A DNA stretch of 22,404 nucleotides from Bacillota bacterium (GCA_023415475.1 JAEZKL010000068.1:1-22404), one strand, 5' to 3'; counted from the stretch's first letter, positions 15,144 to 22,404 are shown. Translations and numbers: made by a program. Notes: a model not told the origin generated them from the letters alone.

Positions 15144-16942
15144 TCGTTTTCCTCCTTCCTTAGGCGAGAAGCCGATCCGTTCTCCCAGGTGGATGCGGAC
15201 GGTGTGCGGACCACCACTTCGGTATATTCCCCCTCGACGCTCTCAATCGTTAGACCGTAAGGATCTCCGAACTCACGCTTCAGTCGCTGGTGCACGTTAT
15301 ACAGGCCGATGCGACCTTCCTTCTTTTCGGTATGTTTATCTTCATCGAGACGTTTGCGCAAGTGGGCAAGTCGCTCCTCGGAAATACCTTGCCCGCTGTC
15401 TCGTACATACAACGTCACGGTATCATCCTTACAGATGCAACGCACCAAGATTTCGCTGCTTTCCATCCGATCCGCATAACCGTGGTTGACGGCATTTTCC
15501 AGCAAAGGTTGCAGAACCATTCTCGGCATCGGAGCAGAGGCCATCACCGAATCGTCTATTTCGAAGTGAAAACAGAACCGATCGCCAAAGCGTACCTGCA
15601 TGATCTCCGCATAGCTTTCACCGCATTGGAATTCGCTCTCGATCGTGCCCATATAGTTGTTCGAAGCGCTGTAACGATAAATGCGAATCATAGCGGACAG
15701 GATCTTCGAAATTTCGGGGACGCGGTAGCTTTGCGCGATGCTGCGAACACATTCTAATGTGTTATATAGGAAATGTGGATTAATCTGCGATTGCAGCGCC
15801 AGAATCTGGCTTTCACGATGCAGGAAGCGCAGCTCGTACAAATTCTTCTGCGTCTCGGTCATCAGTACAGTCCTCTCTTCCAGTTCGTCAAGTACATCGT
15901 TTACGCCTGCGGAAATCTCCTGCATCTCCTTTGCCCCGCTGAAACGCAGTCGAAAGGCGTAATCTCCCTGTCGAATACGCTGTACATCGTTTACAATGTT
16001 GCGGACGGGACGATTAATCAGCCTCGTGGTTGATAAGATGCCGATGATCGTCACTGCGAATACCAGGAGTACCAACAATACGCCGCGTAATAGAACATAC
16101 TGCATCTGTTTTAATAACAAATAGCGTGGGATCAAGCACAAAAGGTACATATCCCCATAATTCAACGACTCCAGAATCGCAATGTGCTCAACACCGTCTA
16201 TGCTGACACGCTCGTTCTCTTTGATCTCCGATAGGGATAATTTCGTAGGAAGTGTATCCCCCTCGATCCCTTTGACATAACATACACTCAGGGTATCGCC
16301 GGAAGCAACGCCAAGGCATTGTATACTTTCATCCGTCGGTTTATCTATAAGCTTATCGAGTGGAATGGTAAGATAAGCATTTGCTACGGTATGTGAGAAC
16401 AAATTGCTCTTATAAAAACCCGTAACAGGTTGCCGTATCACCAGATGTGACGGCTCACCGTTTGGTAAGGTACTGAATAAGCTAGGTGAGGCTGGCTGGG
16501 TCGATTGATAGCTGTTGTAGATATCCAAAAGCTGCAGGAAGATTTCTTCCTGCATTGTATGGCACTCGATGATTACGTCGCTACTGCTTTTCATGATCAT
16601 CGCCGCGTCAACAATGTCGGTATTATGCAAAATGCCGTACAGGGAGTTATTCATTTTCTGCCTGTACAGCATTTGTTCATAAGGATTATCGGTGATCCAG
16701 AAGGATTCGTTTCCAATATCCCTGGTAAACCAGATTAACTGCTGCTGCGCCAGTAACAGCTCATTCGACAAGTTCACGGCGGTCTTTTCCGTGCTCTTCT
16801 TGTAAAAATCCAGCTTGTTGTTATATGTTATTTGTGTAAAGGAAAAAAAATAAAAAACAGACAGCATAACGGTTGCTAAAAACAACAGACTTAGGAAGGT
16901 CGTTATGAGACGTGTGACGGAGTAGGTTTTATGAACACTCAT
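15140..16942 (-). CDS. Sensor histidine kinase, YesM/LytS family
   Basis: 600 residues. A first membrane segment (about 14-37), an extracellular sensing region of about 240 residues, a second membrane segment (about 285-307), a HAMP region (about 308-360, RLINRPVRNIVNDVQRI) and a coiled linker precede the kinase core. The phosphorylated His is His390 in SQINPHFLYNTLE, the His_kinase (PF06580) motif. The ATPase N-box is at about 478-487 (QPLLENAVNH), and the G-box DSGQGIS starts at about 515. The start at 16942 has AGGAGG 9 bases upstream and overlaps the response-regulator end by 14 bases; the longer frame from 16981 has no such support. It should sense an extracellular sugar directly or through the downstream lipoprotein, and pass phosphate to the regulator encoded just before it. 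Confidence 0.9.
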   Translation of the reverse strand: MSVHKTYSVTRLITTFLSLLFLATVMLSVFYFFSFTQITYNNKLDFYKKSTEKTAVNLSNELLLAQQQLIWFTRDIGNESFWITDNPYEQMLYRQKMNNSLYGILHNTDIVDAAMIMKSSSDVIIECHTMQEEIFLQLLDIYNSYQSTQPASPSLFSTLPNGEPSHLVIRQPVTGFYKSNLFSHTVANAYLTIPLDKLIDKPTDESIQCLGVASGDTLSVCYVKGIEGDTLPTKLSLSEIKENERVSIDGVEHIAILESLNYGDMYLLCLIPRYLLLKQMQYVLLRGVLLVLLVFAVTIIGILSTTRLINRPVRNIVNDVQRIRQGDYAFRLRFSGAKEMQEISAGVNDVLDELEERTVLMTETQKNLYELRFLHRESQILALQSQINPHFLYNTLECVRSIAQSYRVPEISKILSAMIRIYRYSASNNYMGTIESEFQCGESYAEIMQVRFGDRFCFHFEIDDSVMASAPMPRMVLQPLLENAVNHGYADRMESSEILVRCICKDDTVTLYVRDSGQGISEERLAHLRKRLDEDKHTEKKEGRIGLYNVHQRLKREFGDPYGLTIESVEGEYTEVVVRTPSASTWENGSASRLRKEENE

Positions 16943-18323
16943 TGTCGCACCCCTCCTTTCGATAGGTCGATGGCGAAACACCTACGACCTTTTTGAACAC
17001 CTTGTTGAAATGGAAATAGTCCGGATAACCTACCTGTATACCAACACTTGATACGGGCAGTTGTGTGTATCGGAGCAGCTCACAAGCCTGGGTGATACGC
17101 TTTTTAGTGACGTATTCCGTAAACGATGCACCCGCAATACGCTTAAACTGACGGCACAGATGGGAAAGACTGACGTTGAATTGCTCGGAAAGCAGCTCCA
17201 GGTTGATCATTTCTGTGTAGTGGGTGTCGACATATTGAACCACACGTATGAACGTGTCGGAAGCATCCGTCACGATGACAGGCATTTCAAGGCTGTCATT
17301 GATCAGAACACGTAGACTTTTGAACATCATTTCCTCCGTCTGCATGGTGCTGTACATCTGAAAACAACTACTGAATGCGTGCATCGTCTCCTGTATCCCT
17401 TTCTTCGGATACCGACTGAACACACCCTGCAGGATACTGTTATAGAAAAAGGTCATTTCATCAATCATGAGCCGCTGCTCTTTTGCCTGTGACTGCAAGG
17501 AATCGAGCAATGCACGCGCATGGAGAATATCACCCGCGTAGACCTCACGGACGATTTCTTCCCCTTCTTTCATTGTGTGATTTCTGCCCGTACGGTAAAC
17601 CATGCTTCCCGTTTTTTCACCGTAATAGCGCAACGTATAATAGCTAATCAAGGCTTCCCGAATCCTCTGACCAACCTCTTCTCCGCTCTGTGCCTTCTGG
17701 CTGTAACCGCATAGTGACGGGATGGAGACATCGTCATTCTCGGGCAGAACGGCCATTGCCAAGTCATCATAAATCTTAAACCACGGTACGTTAACATCTT
17801 TTGTCACGGAGTCCGTAATGCAGATCTGATAAGGCTTGGAGAAGATACCGCTTTGTTCAATGCTTGGATCGAAATGTACTGTCCGCTCGGATGTCAATGC
17901 TTGTATAACCAACTTGTTAATGCTTTTGGCAGATCGTTCGATTTGATTATGTAGTAAGGTGCTTTGCAGCTTCTCTGCCAATTTTATAATTTTGCCTTCT
18001 TCCAACGGCTTCAAAATGTAGGAAAATGCGCCGCTGTCCATTGCCCGCTTGGCATATTCGAATTCCGCATAAGCGGATATGACGACGAACAACGGGCCCA
18101 CACCCACCTTATGATAGCGCTCCATGAGCTCCAATCCGGATAAACCCGACATACGTACGTCCGTACAAACCACGTCGGGACAGTCCTTTTGAATCGCCTC
18201 GAGAGCCTCGATCGGGTTGCCAAAGGTACGTATGTCCGTAAAACCGTATGATTTCCAATCTATTATATCTCGAATGCCTCTCAGCGCCCAAGGTTCATCA
18301 TCAACCATTATCATTTTATACAT
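16929..18323 (-). CDS. Response regulator with AraC-type DNA-binding domain, YesN family
   Basis: 464 residues. The receiver domain (about 1-120) has acidic Asp8/Asp9, the phospho-acceptor Asp55 in VCTDVRMSG, Ser83 in VISAY and Lys105 in ILKPLEEG. A middle region of about 230 residues has no recognised motif, as in other YesN proteins. The C-terminal AraC-type pair of helix-turn-helix motifs (about 360-458) includes LSEQFNVSLSHLCRQFKR and SVGIQVGYPDYFHFNKVFKK with GVSPSTYRK. It is likely to activate the importer and/or catabolic operon when phosphorylated by the kinase. AGAGGA is 8 bases before the ATG. It is the first gene of the sensory operon and has an extended -10 promoter candidate just upstream. 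Confidence 0.92.
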   Translation of the reverse strand: MYKMIMVDDEPWALRGIRDIIDWKSYGFTDIRTFGNPIEALEAIQKDCPDVVCTDVRMSGLSGLELMERYHKVGVGPLFVVISAYAEFEYAKRAMDSGAFSYILKPLEEGKIIKLAEKLQSTLLHNQIERSAKSINKLVIQALTSERTVHFDPSIEQSGIFSKPYQICITDSVTKDVNVPWFKIYDDLAMAVLPENDDVSIPSLCGYSQKAQSGEEVGQRIREALISYYTLRYYGEKTGSMVYRTGRNHTMKEGEEIVREVYAGDILHARALLDSLQSQAKEQRLMIDEMTFFYNSILQGVFSRYPKKGIQETMHAFSSCFQMYSTMQTEEMMFKSLRVLINDSLEMPVIVTDASDTFIRVVQYVDTHYTEMINLELLSEQFNVSLSHLCRQFKRIAGASFTEYVTKKRITQACELLRYTQLPVSSVGIQVGYPDYFHFNKVFKKVVGVSPSTYRKEGCDNECS

Positions 18324-18385
18324 ACTCGTTTTCCTCTTTCATTAGGTGCTCCCCCATCTTTCCTACGGAGGTTTCTTTTAGACAT

Positions 18386-18415
18386 ATTCTAACACAAATA
18401 CAGAAAAAATGACAG
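18386..18415 (-). promoter_or_regulatory. Probable promoter of the sensory operon
   Basis: On the minus strand: -35 CTGTCA (18410-18415), an 18-base spacer, and -10 TAGAAT (18386-18391) preceded by TGT, an extended -10. It lies 62 bases before the response-regulator ATG and points towards it. Confidence 0.6.
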
Positions 18416-18438
18416 AGAAAATGAAGTAACTTCGATTG

Positions 18439-19452
18439 CTATATCTGTTCCTTTCTTCCGCATGTGCTACGTTCCACCAAACGAGGAGCATAAATCCGAT
18501 GAGAATAACCGTCTGCATCGGCATGCAACAATTCCATCATCACATCAACGGCGGCTGTCACCATCGATTGCACCGGAAGCGCCAACGTCGTCAGCGAAAC
18601 TTGCGGTAAGGAAGAATAGGCACAATCACCGAAGCCGAGTATAGAAATATCCTGGGGAATACTGACCCCCGCTTCCTTTGCCGATTGTAAAGCACCGATC
18701 GCCAACAAGTCCGACACGGAAAAGATCGCGGTCCACTGCTTCTGCTGTCGGAACAAGCGCCTTGCAAGATGGTAGCCAGCCTCTATGGACACTTCTTTAC
18801 TCGGATTGTCGAGGTAAGCTGTTTTGATTCCGTACTTATCACAAGCGGTCGAAAATCCATCCGCCAAAAGCTGAAGTGTAGGGTTCTCCCGATTACTTCC
18901 TAATAACAAGATTTCACGATGTCCCAAAGAATGCAAATACTCTACACCAAGCGCTGCACCGCGGCGCAAATCCGTTGTCACATAGCTTTCGGGCAGCTCC
19001 ATCAGATTTTCATTAAGGAAGACTGTCTGTACTTTCTCCAACTGAAATGCGAGAGAATTCCGCGTCTCTGCACTCCCAGGAACAAGGAAGATGCCTTCTA
19101 CGCGCTGTGCCAGCATACGGTCAAACAAAGCTTTTTCCTGCTCCGGATCCGCGAAGGAATTCCCGACCACCAAACTGTATCCCTGTGAGCGAAGCTTTTG
19201 TTCCAAGGCAACGGCCATCGCACCCAGACTCGGATCATTGACTGCCGGAAGAATCAGTCCTACCACACCTGTCTGCGTACTTCTTGTGACAGGTGATTGA
19301 TAATTTGAAGAATATCCGAGGTCACGACAGATACGGAGTACCTGTTCCCGCGTCTTCTCGCCGATTTCTTTGCTCCCGCAAATCGCTCGGGATACTGTTG
19401 CACTAGAAACACCTGCCTCTTTGGCGACATCGTGAATTGTAATTTTCTTCAT
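18439..19452 (-). CDS. LacI-family transcriptional regulator
   Basis: 337 residues. The N-terminal helix-turn-helix is ITIHDVAKEAGVSSATVSRAI (from residue 3), followed by the hinge region around LGYSSNYQSP. The periplasmic-binding-protein-like effector domain runs from about 65 (TGVVGLILPAVNDPSLGAMAVALEQ) to the end, with the usual AIFSVSDLLAIGAL and ISILGFGDCAYS blocks and a final TLALPVQSM. ATG 19452 gives the standard family N-terminus; a GGAGG lies 11 bases upstream, and the longer frame from 19470 adds six residues with no better site. It has its own strong promoter and is divergent from iolG. Repression of iolG and itself through palindromes in the shared gap is the simplest model (inference). 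The inducer may be an inositol or inosose. Confidence 0.92.
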   Translation of the reverse strand: MKKITIHDVAKEAGVSSATVSRAICGSKEIGEKTREQVLRICRDLGYSSNYQSPVTRSTQTGVVGLILPAVNDPSLGAMAVALEQKLRSQGYSLVVGNSFADPEQEKALFDRMLAQRVEGIFLVPGSAETRNSLAFQLEKVQTVFLNENLMELPESYVTTDLRRGAALGVEYLHSLGHREILLLGSNRENPTLQLLADGFSTACDKYGIKTAYLDNPSKEVSIEAGYHLARRLFRQQKQWTAIFSVSDLLAIGALQSAKEAGVSIPQDISILGFGDCAYSSLPQVSLTTLALPVQSMVTAAVDVMMELLHADADGYSHRIYAPRLVERSTCGRKEQI

Positions 19453-19500
19453 AATACTATCATCCTCCATCTGACCTTATTATTGTTCTTAAGTTATTTT

Positions 19501-19529
19501 ATTTTACTATAAAAGCCTTGTTTCGTCAA
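19501..19529 (-). promoter_or_regulatory. Promoter of the LacI-family regulator
   Basis: On the minus strand: -35 TTGACG (19524-19529), a 17-base spacer, -10 TAAAAT (19501-19506), about 49 bases before the ATG. An 8-base palindrome TTACGTAA (19540-19547), with the central CG usual for LacI operators, lies just upstream of the -35. Confidence 0.8.
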
Positions 19530-19539
19530 CGCAAAAAAA

Positions 19540-19547
19540 TTACGTAA
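19540..19547. promoter_or_regulatory. Possible LacI-type operator near the regulator promoter
   Basis: TTACGTAA is a perfect 8-base palindrome with central CG, placed 10 bases upstream of the regulator's -35. It is short, so it could occur by chance. Confidence 0.4.
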
Positions 19548-19593
19548 AGATGATCGGGTTTATATTCAAAAATGTTCAATTTAATCCACTTCC

Positions 19594-19624
19594 CTCCTTA
19601 GAAGTAAACCTTAACTCCTTAGAA
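19594..19624. repeat. Direct repeat of CTCCTTAGAA with 21-base period
   Basis: CTCCTTAGAA occurs exactly at 19594-19603 and 19615-19624, a step of 21 bases, or two helical turns. This puts both copies on the same face of DNA, as is common for AraC-type activator half-sites. It lies about 75-100 bases upstream of the iolG -35. Confidence 0.55.
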
Positions 19625-19657
19625 ATCTGGAGTATTGTCAATTCGTAATGTTATTAT

Positions 19658-19681
19658 ACGCAAATTACACAACGCAAATTA
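19658..19681. repeat. Direct repeat of ACGCAAATTA upstream of the iolG promoter
   Basis: ACGCAAATTA occurs exactly at 19658-19667 and 19672-19681, a step of 14 bases, ending 14 bases before the -35 of the iolG promoter. It may be a regulator site; the function is unknown. Confidence 0.5.
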
Positions 19682-19695
19682 TTTTCGTAACGTTA

Positions 19696-19724
19696 TTGAC
19701 AAAATTGTGGGTTTACTTTAAAAT
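19696..19724 (+). promoter_or_regulatory. Promoter of the iolG operon
   Basis: A perfect -35 TTGACA (19696-19701), a 17-base spacer and -10 TAAAAT (19719-19724). Transcription would begin near 19731, giving a leader of about 89 bases before iolG. Confidence 0.85.
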
Positions 19725-19731
19725 GAACTCA

Positions 19732-19787
19732 TTCGAAGGCGATATCTACGAAAATTATTTTCGAAAATAAGAATCGCCAACCTCGAA
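19732..19787 (+). promoter_or_regulatory. Extended dyad symmetry in the iolG mRNA leader
   Basis: TTCGA (19732-19736) and GGCGAT (19738-19743) pair with ATCGCC (19773-19778) and TCGAA (19783-19787). Inside, CGAAAAT/ATTTTCG (19749-19763) can form its own hairpin. The leader could therefore fold into a long interrupted stem covering the operator. Confidence 0.5.
19755..19770. promoter_or_regulatory. Probable LacI-type operator downstream of the iolG promoter
   Basis: TTATTTTCGAAAATAA is a perfect 16-base palindrome with the central CG typical of LacI-family operators. It lies about 25-40 bases after the expected transcript start, a roadblock position. A related half-site TTATTTTCGTAA occurs at 19679-19690 just before the -35, so two operators could bracket the promoter. 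Confidence 0.65.
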
Positions 19788-19819
19788 ACAGTATTACTGA
19801 ATATTAGGAGGAGAAAAAA

Positions 19820-20836
19820 ATGATACAAATCGCAATCATCGGTGCCGGCAGAATCGGACAGGTCCATGCCAAGAGTATTCTTTCAGGTGTACCCGAAGCA
19901 CATATTGCGGCTATTGCCGATCCCTACATCACCGATAACGTGAAAGACTGGGCAAAGAGTGTCGGGATAGATAATGTATATACCGATTATCATCAGGCCC
20001 TAAGCGATCCGAGTATTGACGCCGTATTGGTCTGCTCATCTACGGATACGCATGCATCCATTTCCATCGAAGCGATTAAGGCCGGAAAGCACGTCTTCTG
20101 TGAAAAACCTGTCGATCTATCGCCCGAAAAGATTTCCGAAGTTCAAGCAGCATTAGAGGCTTCCCCCAAGAAGCTTAAGTTCCAAGTCGGTTTCAATCGT
20201 CGTTTCGATCATAATTTCCGCGCATTACGTGAAGCGTCGCTAAAAGGTAAAGTCGGAGAAGTTCAGTTTGTCCGAGTAAGCTCCCGCGACCCCGAGCCAC
20301 CGCCGGTTAACTACGTTAAAGTATCCGGTGGAATCTTCCTTGATATGATGGTGCACGATATCGATATGGTGCGCTACCTGTCAGGTGCTGAAATTGAAGA
20401 GGTCTACGCAACCGGCGCCGTACTGATCGATCCCGCAATCGGTGAAGCCGGTGACGTTGATACTGCAACGGTCTCCGCAAAGCTGTCAAACGGTGCTCTG
20501 GCACTCATCGACAATTCTCGTAAAGCAGTGTACGGTTACGATCAACGTGCCGAAGTCTTCGGTTCCTGCGGCAGCATTCAGAACGGTAACGATACCGCTT
20601 CGACGGCAGTACTTTCCAATACTGACGGCGTTACGGCCGAAAAGCCGTTATGGTTCTTCCTTGAGCGCTATATGACATCCTATCAGTCCGAGATCCGTTC
20701 CTTTATCTCTGCAATACAAAACGGAACCGATACTGAAGTCGGTATCAATGACGGTTTGATGTCCATTCGCATCGGTCTTGCCTGCAAGAAATCGCTTGCA
20801 GAGAATCGTCCTGTTCGCATCGACGAGATTCAATAA
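19820..20836 (+). CDS. iolG: Myo-inositol 2-dehydrogenase, Gfo/Idh/MocA family
   Basis: 338 residues, the normal length for IolG. The Rossmann NAD-binding loop is IIGAGRIGQVHA (6-17); the catalytic Lys96 is in CEKPVDL; RDPEPPPVNYVKVSGGIFLDMMVHDIDM holds Asp175 and His179, matching the Lys-Asp-His triad of B. subtilis IolG. GAVLIDPAIGEAGDVDTA and IDNSRKAVYGYDQRAEVFG are hallmark blocks of true inositol dehydrogenases. It oxidises myo-inositol (often also D-chiro-inositol) to an inosose with NAD+ in the cytoplasm, giving the substrate for IolI. AGGAGG is 8 bases before the ATG. It is the first gene of the plus-strand operon, under a strong promoter and probable LacI-type operators. A related scyllo-inositol or glycoside 3-dehydrogenase is a weaker alternative. 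Confidence 0.87.
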   Translation: MIQIAIIGAGRIGQVHAKSILSGVPEAHIAAIADPYITDNVKDWAKSVGIDNVYTDYHQALSDPSIDAVLVCSSTDTHASISIEAIKAGKHVFCEKPVDLSPEKISEVQAALEASPKKLKFQVGFNRRFDHNFRALREASLKGKVGEVQFVRVSSRDPEPPPVNYVKVSGGIFLDMMVHDIDMVRYLSGAEIEEVYATGAVLIDPAIGEAGDVDTATVSAKLSNGALALIDNSRKAVYGYDQRAEVFGSCGSIQNGNDTASTAVLSNTDGVTAEKPLWFFLERYMTSYQSEIRSFISAIQNGTDTEVGINDGLMSIRIGLACKKSLAENRPVRIDEIQ

Positions 20837-20847
20837 AAATCGTTTTG

Positions 20848-20874
20848 ACCAAGTCGGCGCTTAGTCGGCTTGGT
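20848..20874 (+). terminator. Intercistronic hairpin after iolG
   Basis: ACCAAGTCGGC (20848-20858), loop GCTTA, GTCGGCTTGGT (20864-20874): an 11-pair stem with two G-U pairs, directly after the iolG stop. The tail TCTCCTATTT has few Ts, so it is more likely an mRNA stabiliser or partial attenuator than a full terminator. The next gene follows 34 bases later. Confidence 0.6.
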
Positions 20875-20907
20875 TCTCCTATTTACATAGCAAAAGAGGT
20901 GTTGTTG

Positions 20908-22350
20908 ATGTATCAAACAGATATTGTTATTATAGGCGCAGGTGCCGTAGGATGTGCCATAGCCAGAGAATTGTCCAAGTATAAAATCGACGTCATTGTG
21001 GTCGATAAGAACGAGGATGTCGGCGGCGATGCTTCCAAGTCCAACAGTGCGATCATCCATACTGGTTATGACGCATCTCCGGGTACGTTGGAATCACAAT
21101 TAGTCGTCGCAGCAAACCCGATGTACGATTCAATCACGAAGGATCTTGACATTCCTTACAGTCGTATCGGTGCGATTCTCCCAGCCATCACGGACGAACA
21201 GTTTGAACAGCTGCCTGCCATTAAAGATAAGGCGTTTCGCAATCATGTCTATGATATTGAATTCAAAACGGGAAAAGAGCTTCTGGAAATGGAGCCAAAT
21301 CTGAACCCTGAGGTTCGAGGCGGATTATACATTCCACGGGAAAGCATCATCGACCCGTTTATTCTCGTGCAAGCGTATGCTGAAAACGCAAATGCAAACG
21401 GTGTCAACTTCCTGCTTGGCACAAAGGTAACCGGTATAAATGTTGAAAAGAATCGTATCACCGGTGTCGAAACGACAGCAGGTACGATCAAGGCACAGTA
21501 CGTCATCAACAGTGCGGGCTTGCATTGTGATGAAATCGCAGAAATGGTTGGCAAAGCCGATTACTCCGTGGTTGCCCGTAAAGGACAGTTCTTCATTTTA
21601 GACAAAAATACGTCCTGCAAGGTAAACCATATTGTGCTGCCTATTCCCACGAAGGTCACCAAAGGTAAGCTTATGTGCCCTACTATCCATGGAAATATGT
21701 TAGTTGGACCGACCGCGGAGGATCAACCGTCCAAGACGGATAAGAGCACCTCGTCGGAAGGCCTTATGAGTATTACGAAAGACGTACGCAACTTAATTCC
21801 GAATGTACAGGTTCGCGATGCCATCACACAGTACAGTGGGCTACGTCCGAATCGCAATCCTGAAGGACTACACTTCGATATGTACGAAGACCTTCATGGA
21901 TATATCAATCTCTCCGGTGTCCGTTCGACCGGTCTCACTTTATCGGCTGCTATGGGCAAATACGTGGTACAGCAGATGCTATATCACGGCGCTGAACTTA
22001 CGCTTAAGGATACCTTTATCTCCAAGCGCAAGGGTATCGTACACTTCCATGAATTGACTCCCGAACAGCAGGATGTGCTTATCGCTGAAAATCCGCTCTA
22101 TGGCAATGTAATCTGCCGCTGTGAAACGATCACAGAGGGTGAGATCATGGATGCGATTCATCGTCCACTCGGAGCGCGTAGTATGGACGCGGTAAAACGG
22201 CGCGTACGTGCCGGAATGGGACGCTGTCAAGGCGGTTTCTGCGGTCCGAAGGTACTGGAGATTCTTGCCCGTGAATTGCATTGTTCCCCGGTAGAAATTA
22301 ATAAAAACAATCCAAACTCTTACATGGCGGTCAGCATGAATCGCTCCTAA
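20908..22350 (+). CDS. FAD-dependent oxidoreductase with C-terminal [2Fe-2S] domain (GlpA/LhgO-like)
   Basis: 480 residues. An FAD-binding Rossmann motif GAGAVG (10-15) and VVDKNEDVGGDASKSNSAIIHTG open a DAO-family domain of about 370 residues like GlpA and L-2-hydroxyglutarate oxidase. The C-terminus is a BFD-like [2Fe-2S] domain with Cys403, Cys405, Cys440 and Cys445 (CRCET and GRCQGGFCGP). Such proteins are found in anaerobes beside a second flavoprotein and a small DUF1667 protein, and pass electrons from a hydroxy-acid or polyol phosphate. The start at 20908 follows GAGGTG by 6 bases; the longer frame from 20845 runs through the intercistronic hairpin. Its place after iolG suggests oxidation of an inositol breakdown product or glycerol-3-phosphate-like compound (inference). 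Confidence 0.87.
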   Translation: MYQTDIVIIGAGAVGCAIARELSKYKIDVIVVDKNEDVGGDASKSNSAIIHTGYDASPGTLESQLVVAANPMYDSITKDLDIPYSRIGAILPAITDEQFEQLPAIKDKAFRNHVYDIEFKTGKELLEMEPNLNPEVRGGLYIPRESIIDPFILVQAYAENANANGVNFLLGTKVTGINVEKNRITGVETTAGTIKAQYVINSAGLHCDEIAEMVGKADYSVVARKGQFFILDKNTSCKVNHIVLPIPTKVTKGKLMCPTIHGNMLVGPTAEDQPSKTDKSTSSEGLMSITKDVRNLIPNVQVRDAITQYSGLRPNRNPEGLHFDMYEDLHGYINLSGVRSTGLTLSAAMGKYVVQQMLYHGAELTLKDTFISKRKGIVHFHELTPEQQDVLIAENPLYGNVICRCETITEGEIMDAIHRPLGARSMDAVKRRVRAGMGRCQGGFCGPKVLEILARELHCSPVEINKNNPNSYMAVSMNRS

Positions 22351-22373
22351 AGAGCAGGAAGGAGTACGTGAGT

Positions 22374-22404
22374 ATGTACGAAATTACAAGAGATGTTGTC
22401 ATCA
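22374..22404 (+). CDS. Start of a further gene, possibly an FAD/NAD(P) oxidoreductase (partial)
   Basis: ATG at 22374 follows AAGGAG by 9 bases and reads MYEITRDVVI to the right edge. A short stretch ending in DVVI just before the edge fits the beginning of a Rossmann flavin-binding strand, and the usual neighbour of a GlpA-like [2Fe-2S] flavoprotein is a pyridine-nucleotide-disulfide-type oxidoreductase. Only ten residues are visible, so the product is a guess from context. A GTG at 22368 is in frame but only 3 bases from the ribosome site. Confidence 0.5.
   Translation, partial: MYEITRDVVI

Noticed and set aside
14857..15489. 210-codon open frame on the plus strand
   Set aside because: It is antisense across the lipoprotein/kinase junction, with no recognisable motif and a biased Arg/Ser-rich composition.
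15290..15757. 155-codon open frame on the plus strand
   Set aside because: It is antisense to the conserved kinase core and not protein-like.
16943..16981. Longer N-terminus for the histidine kinase
   Set aside because: The 13 extra residues overlap the response-regulator gene and the AGGAGG site favours ATG 16942.
18420..18438. Possible terminator after the LacI-family gene (GAAGT/ACTTC with T-rich tail)
   Set aside because: The arms are separated by one base, so no stable loop can form.
20845..20907. 21-residue N-terminal extension of the FAD oxidoreductase
   Set aside because: It passes through the hairpin after iolG; GAGGTG and the flavin-binding strand both support the start at 20908.

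Overview
The window looks like a chromosomal carbohydrate- and inositol-use locus from a low-to-medium GC Firmicute, most likely an anaerobic gut or rumen Clostridium-class organism. The signs are strong AGGAGG ribosome sites on almost every gene, lipobox solute-binding proteins, a YesM/YesN-type two-component system, a CUT1 sugar ABC importer, and an FAD oxidoreductase with a C-terminal [2Fe-2S] domain. I see no rRNA, tRNA, CRISPR array, transposase or phage gene.

Layout: (A) 1-8912, minus strand. A tightly packed catabolic operon, read from 8912 down past the left edge: serine hydrolase, GH4 alpha-galacturonidase-like enzyme, PhnP-like metallo-beta-lactamase, GH2 beta-glucuronidase (uidA), GH28-like beta-helix protein, alkaline-phosphatase-superfamily enzyme, 2-keto-myo-inositol isomerase (iolI), and a hydroxypyruvate-isomerase-like TIM barrel cut by the edge. 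None of the complete enzymes has a visible signal peptide. (B) 9135-13657, minus strand. ABC importer operon: solute-binding lipoprotein, two permeases and a dedicated ATPase, with an intercistronic hairpin after the binding protein and a likely terminator after the ATPase. (C) 13785-18323, minus strand. Overlapping three-gene sensory operon: AraC-type response regulator, YesM-type histidine kinase, and a second solute-binding-like lipoprotein. (D) 18439-22404. A LacI-family regulator (minus) diverges from a plus-strand operon of iolG (inositol 2-dehydrogenase), an FAD/[2Fe-2S] oxidoreductase and the start of a third gene. The 367-base gap between them holds two convincing promoters, palindromes and direct repeats.

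Working model: the sensor operon detects a uronic-acid-containing oligosaccharide or glycoside and activates the importer and enzyme operon. The intracellular enzymes remove uronic acids and phosphate. The presence of both iolG and iolI suggests that one released product is an inositol, so the substrate may be a glucuronosyl/galacturonosyl-inositol, possibly phosphorylated, rather than plain pectin. That substrate is inference. The family calls for uidA, iolI, iolG, the GH4 enzyme, the ABC genes and the two-component genes rest on clear motifs. Several start codons were moved inward from the longest open frame because a good ribosome site sits just before an internal ATG.
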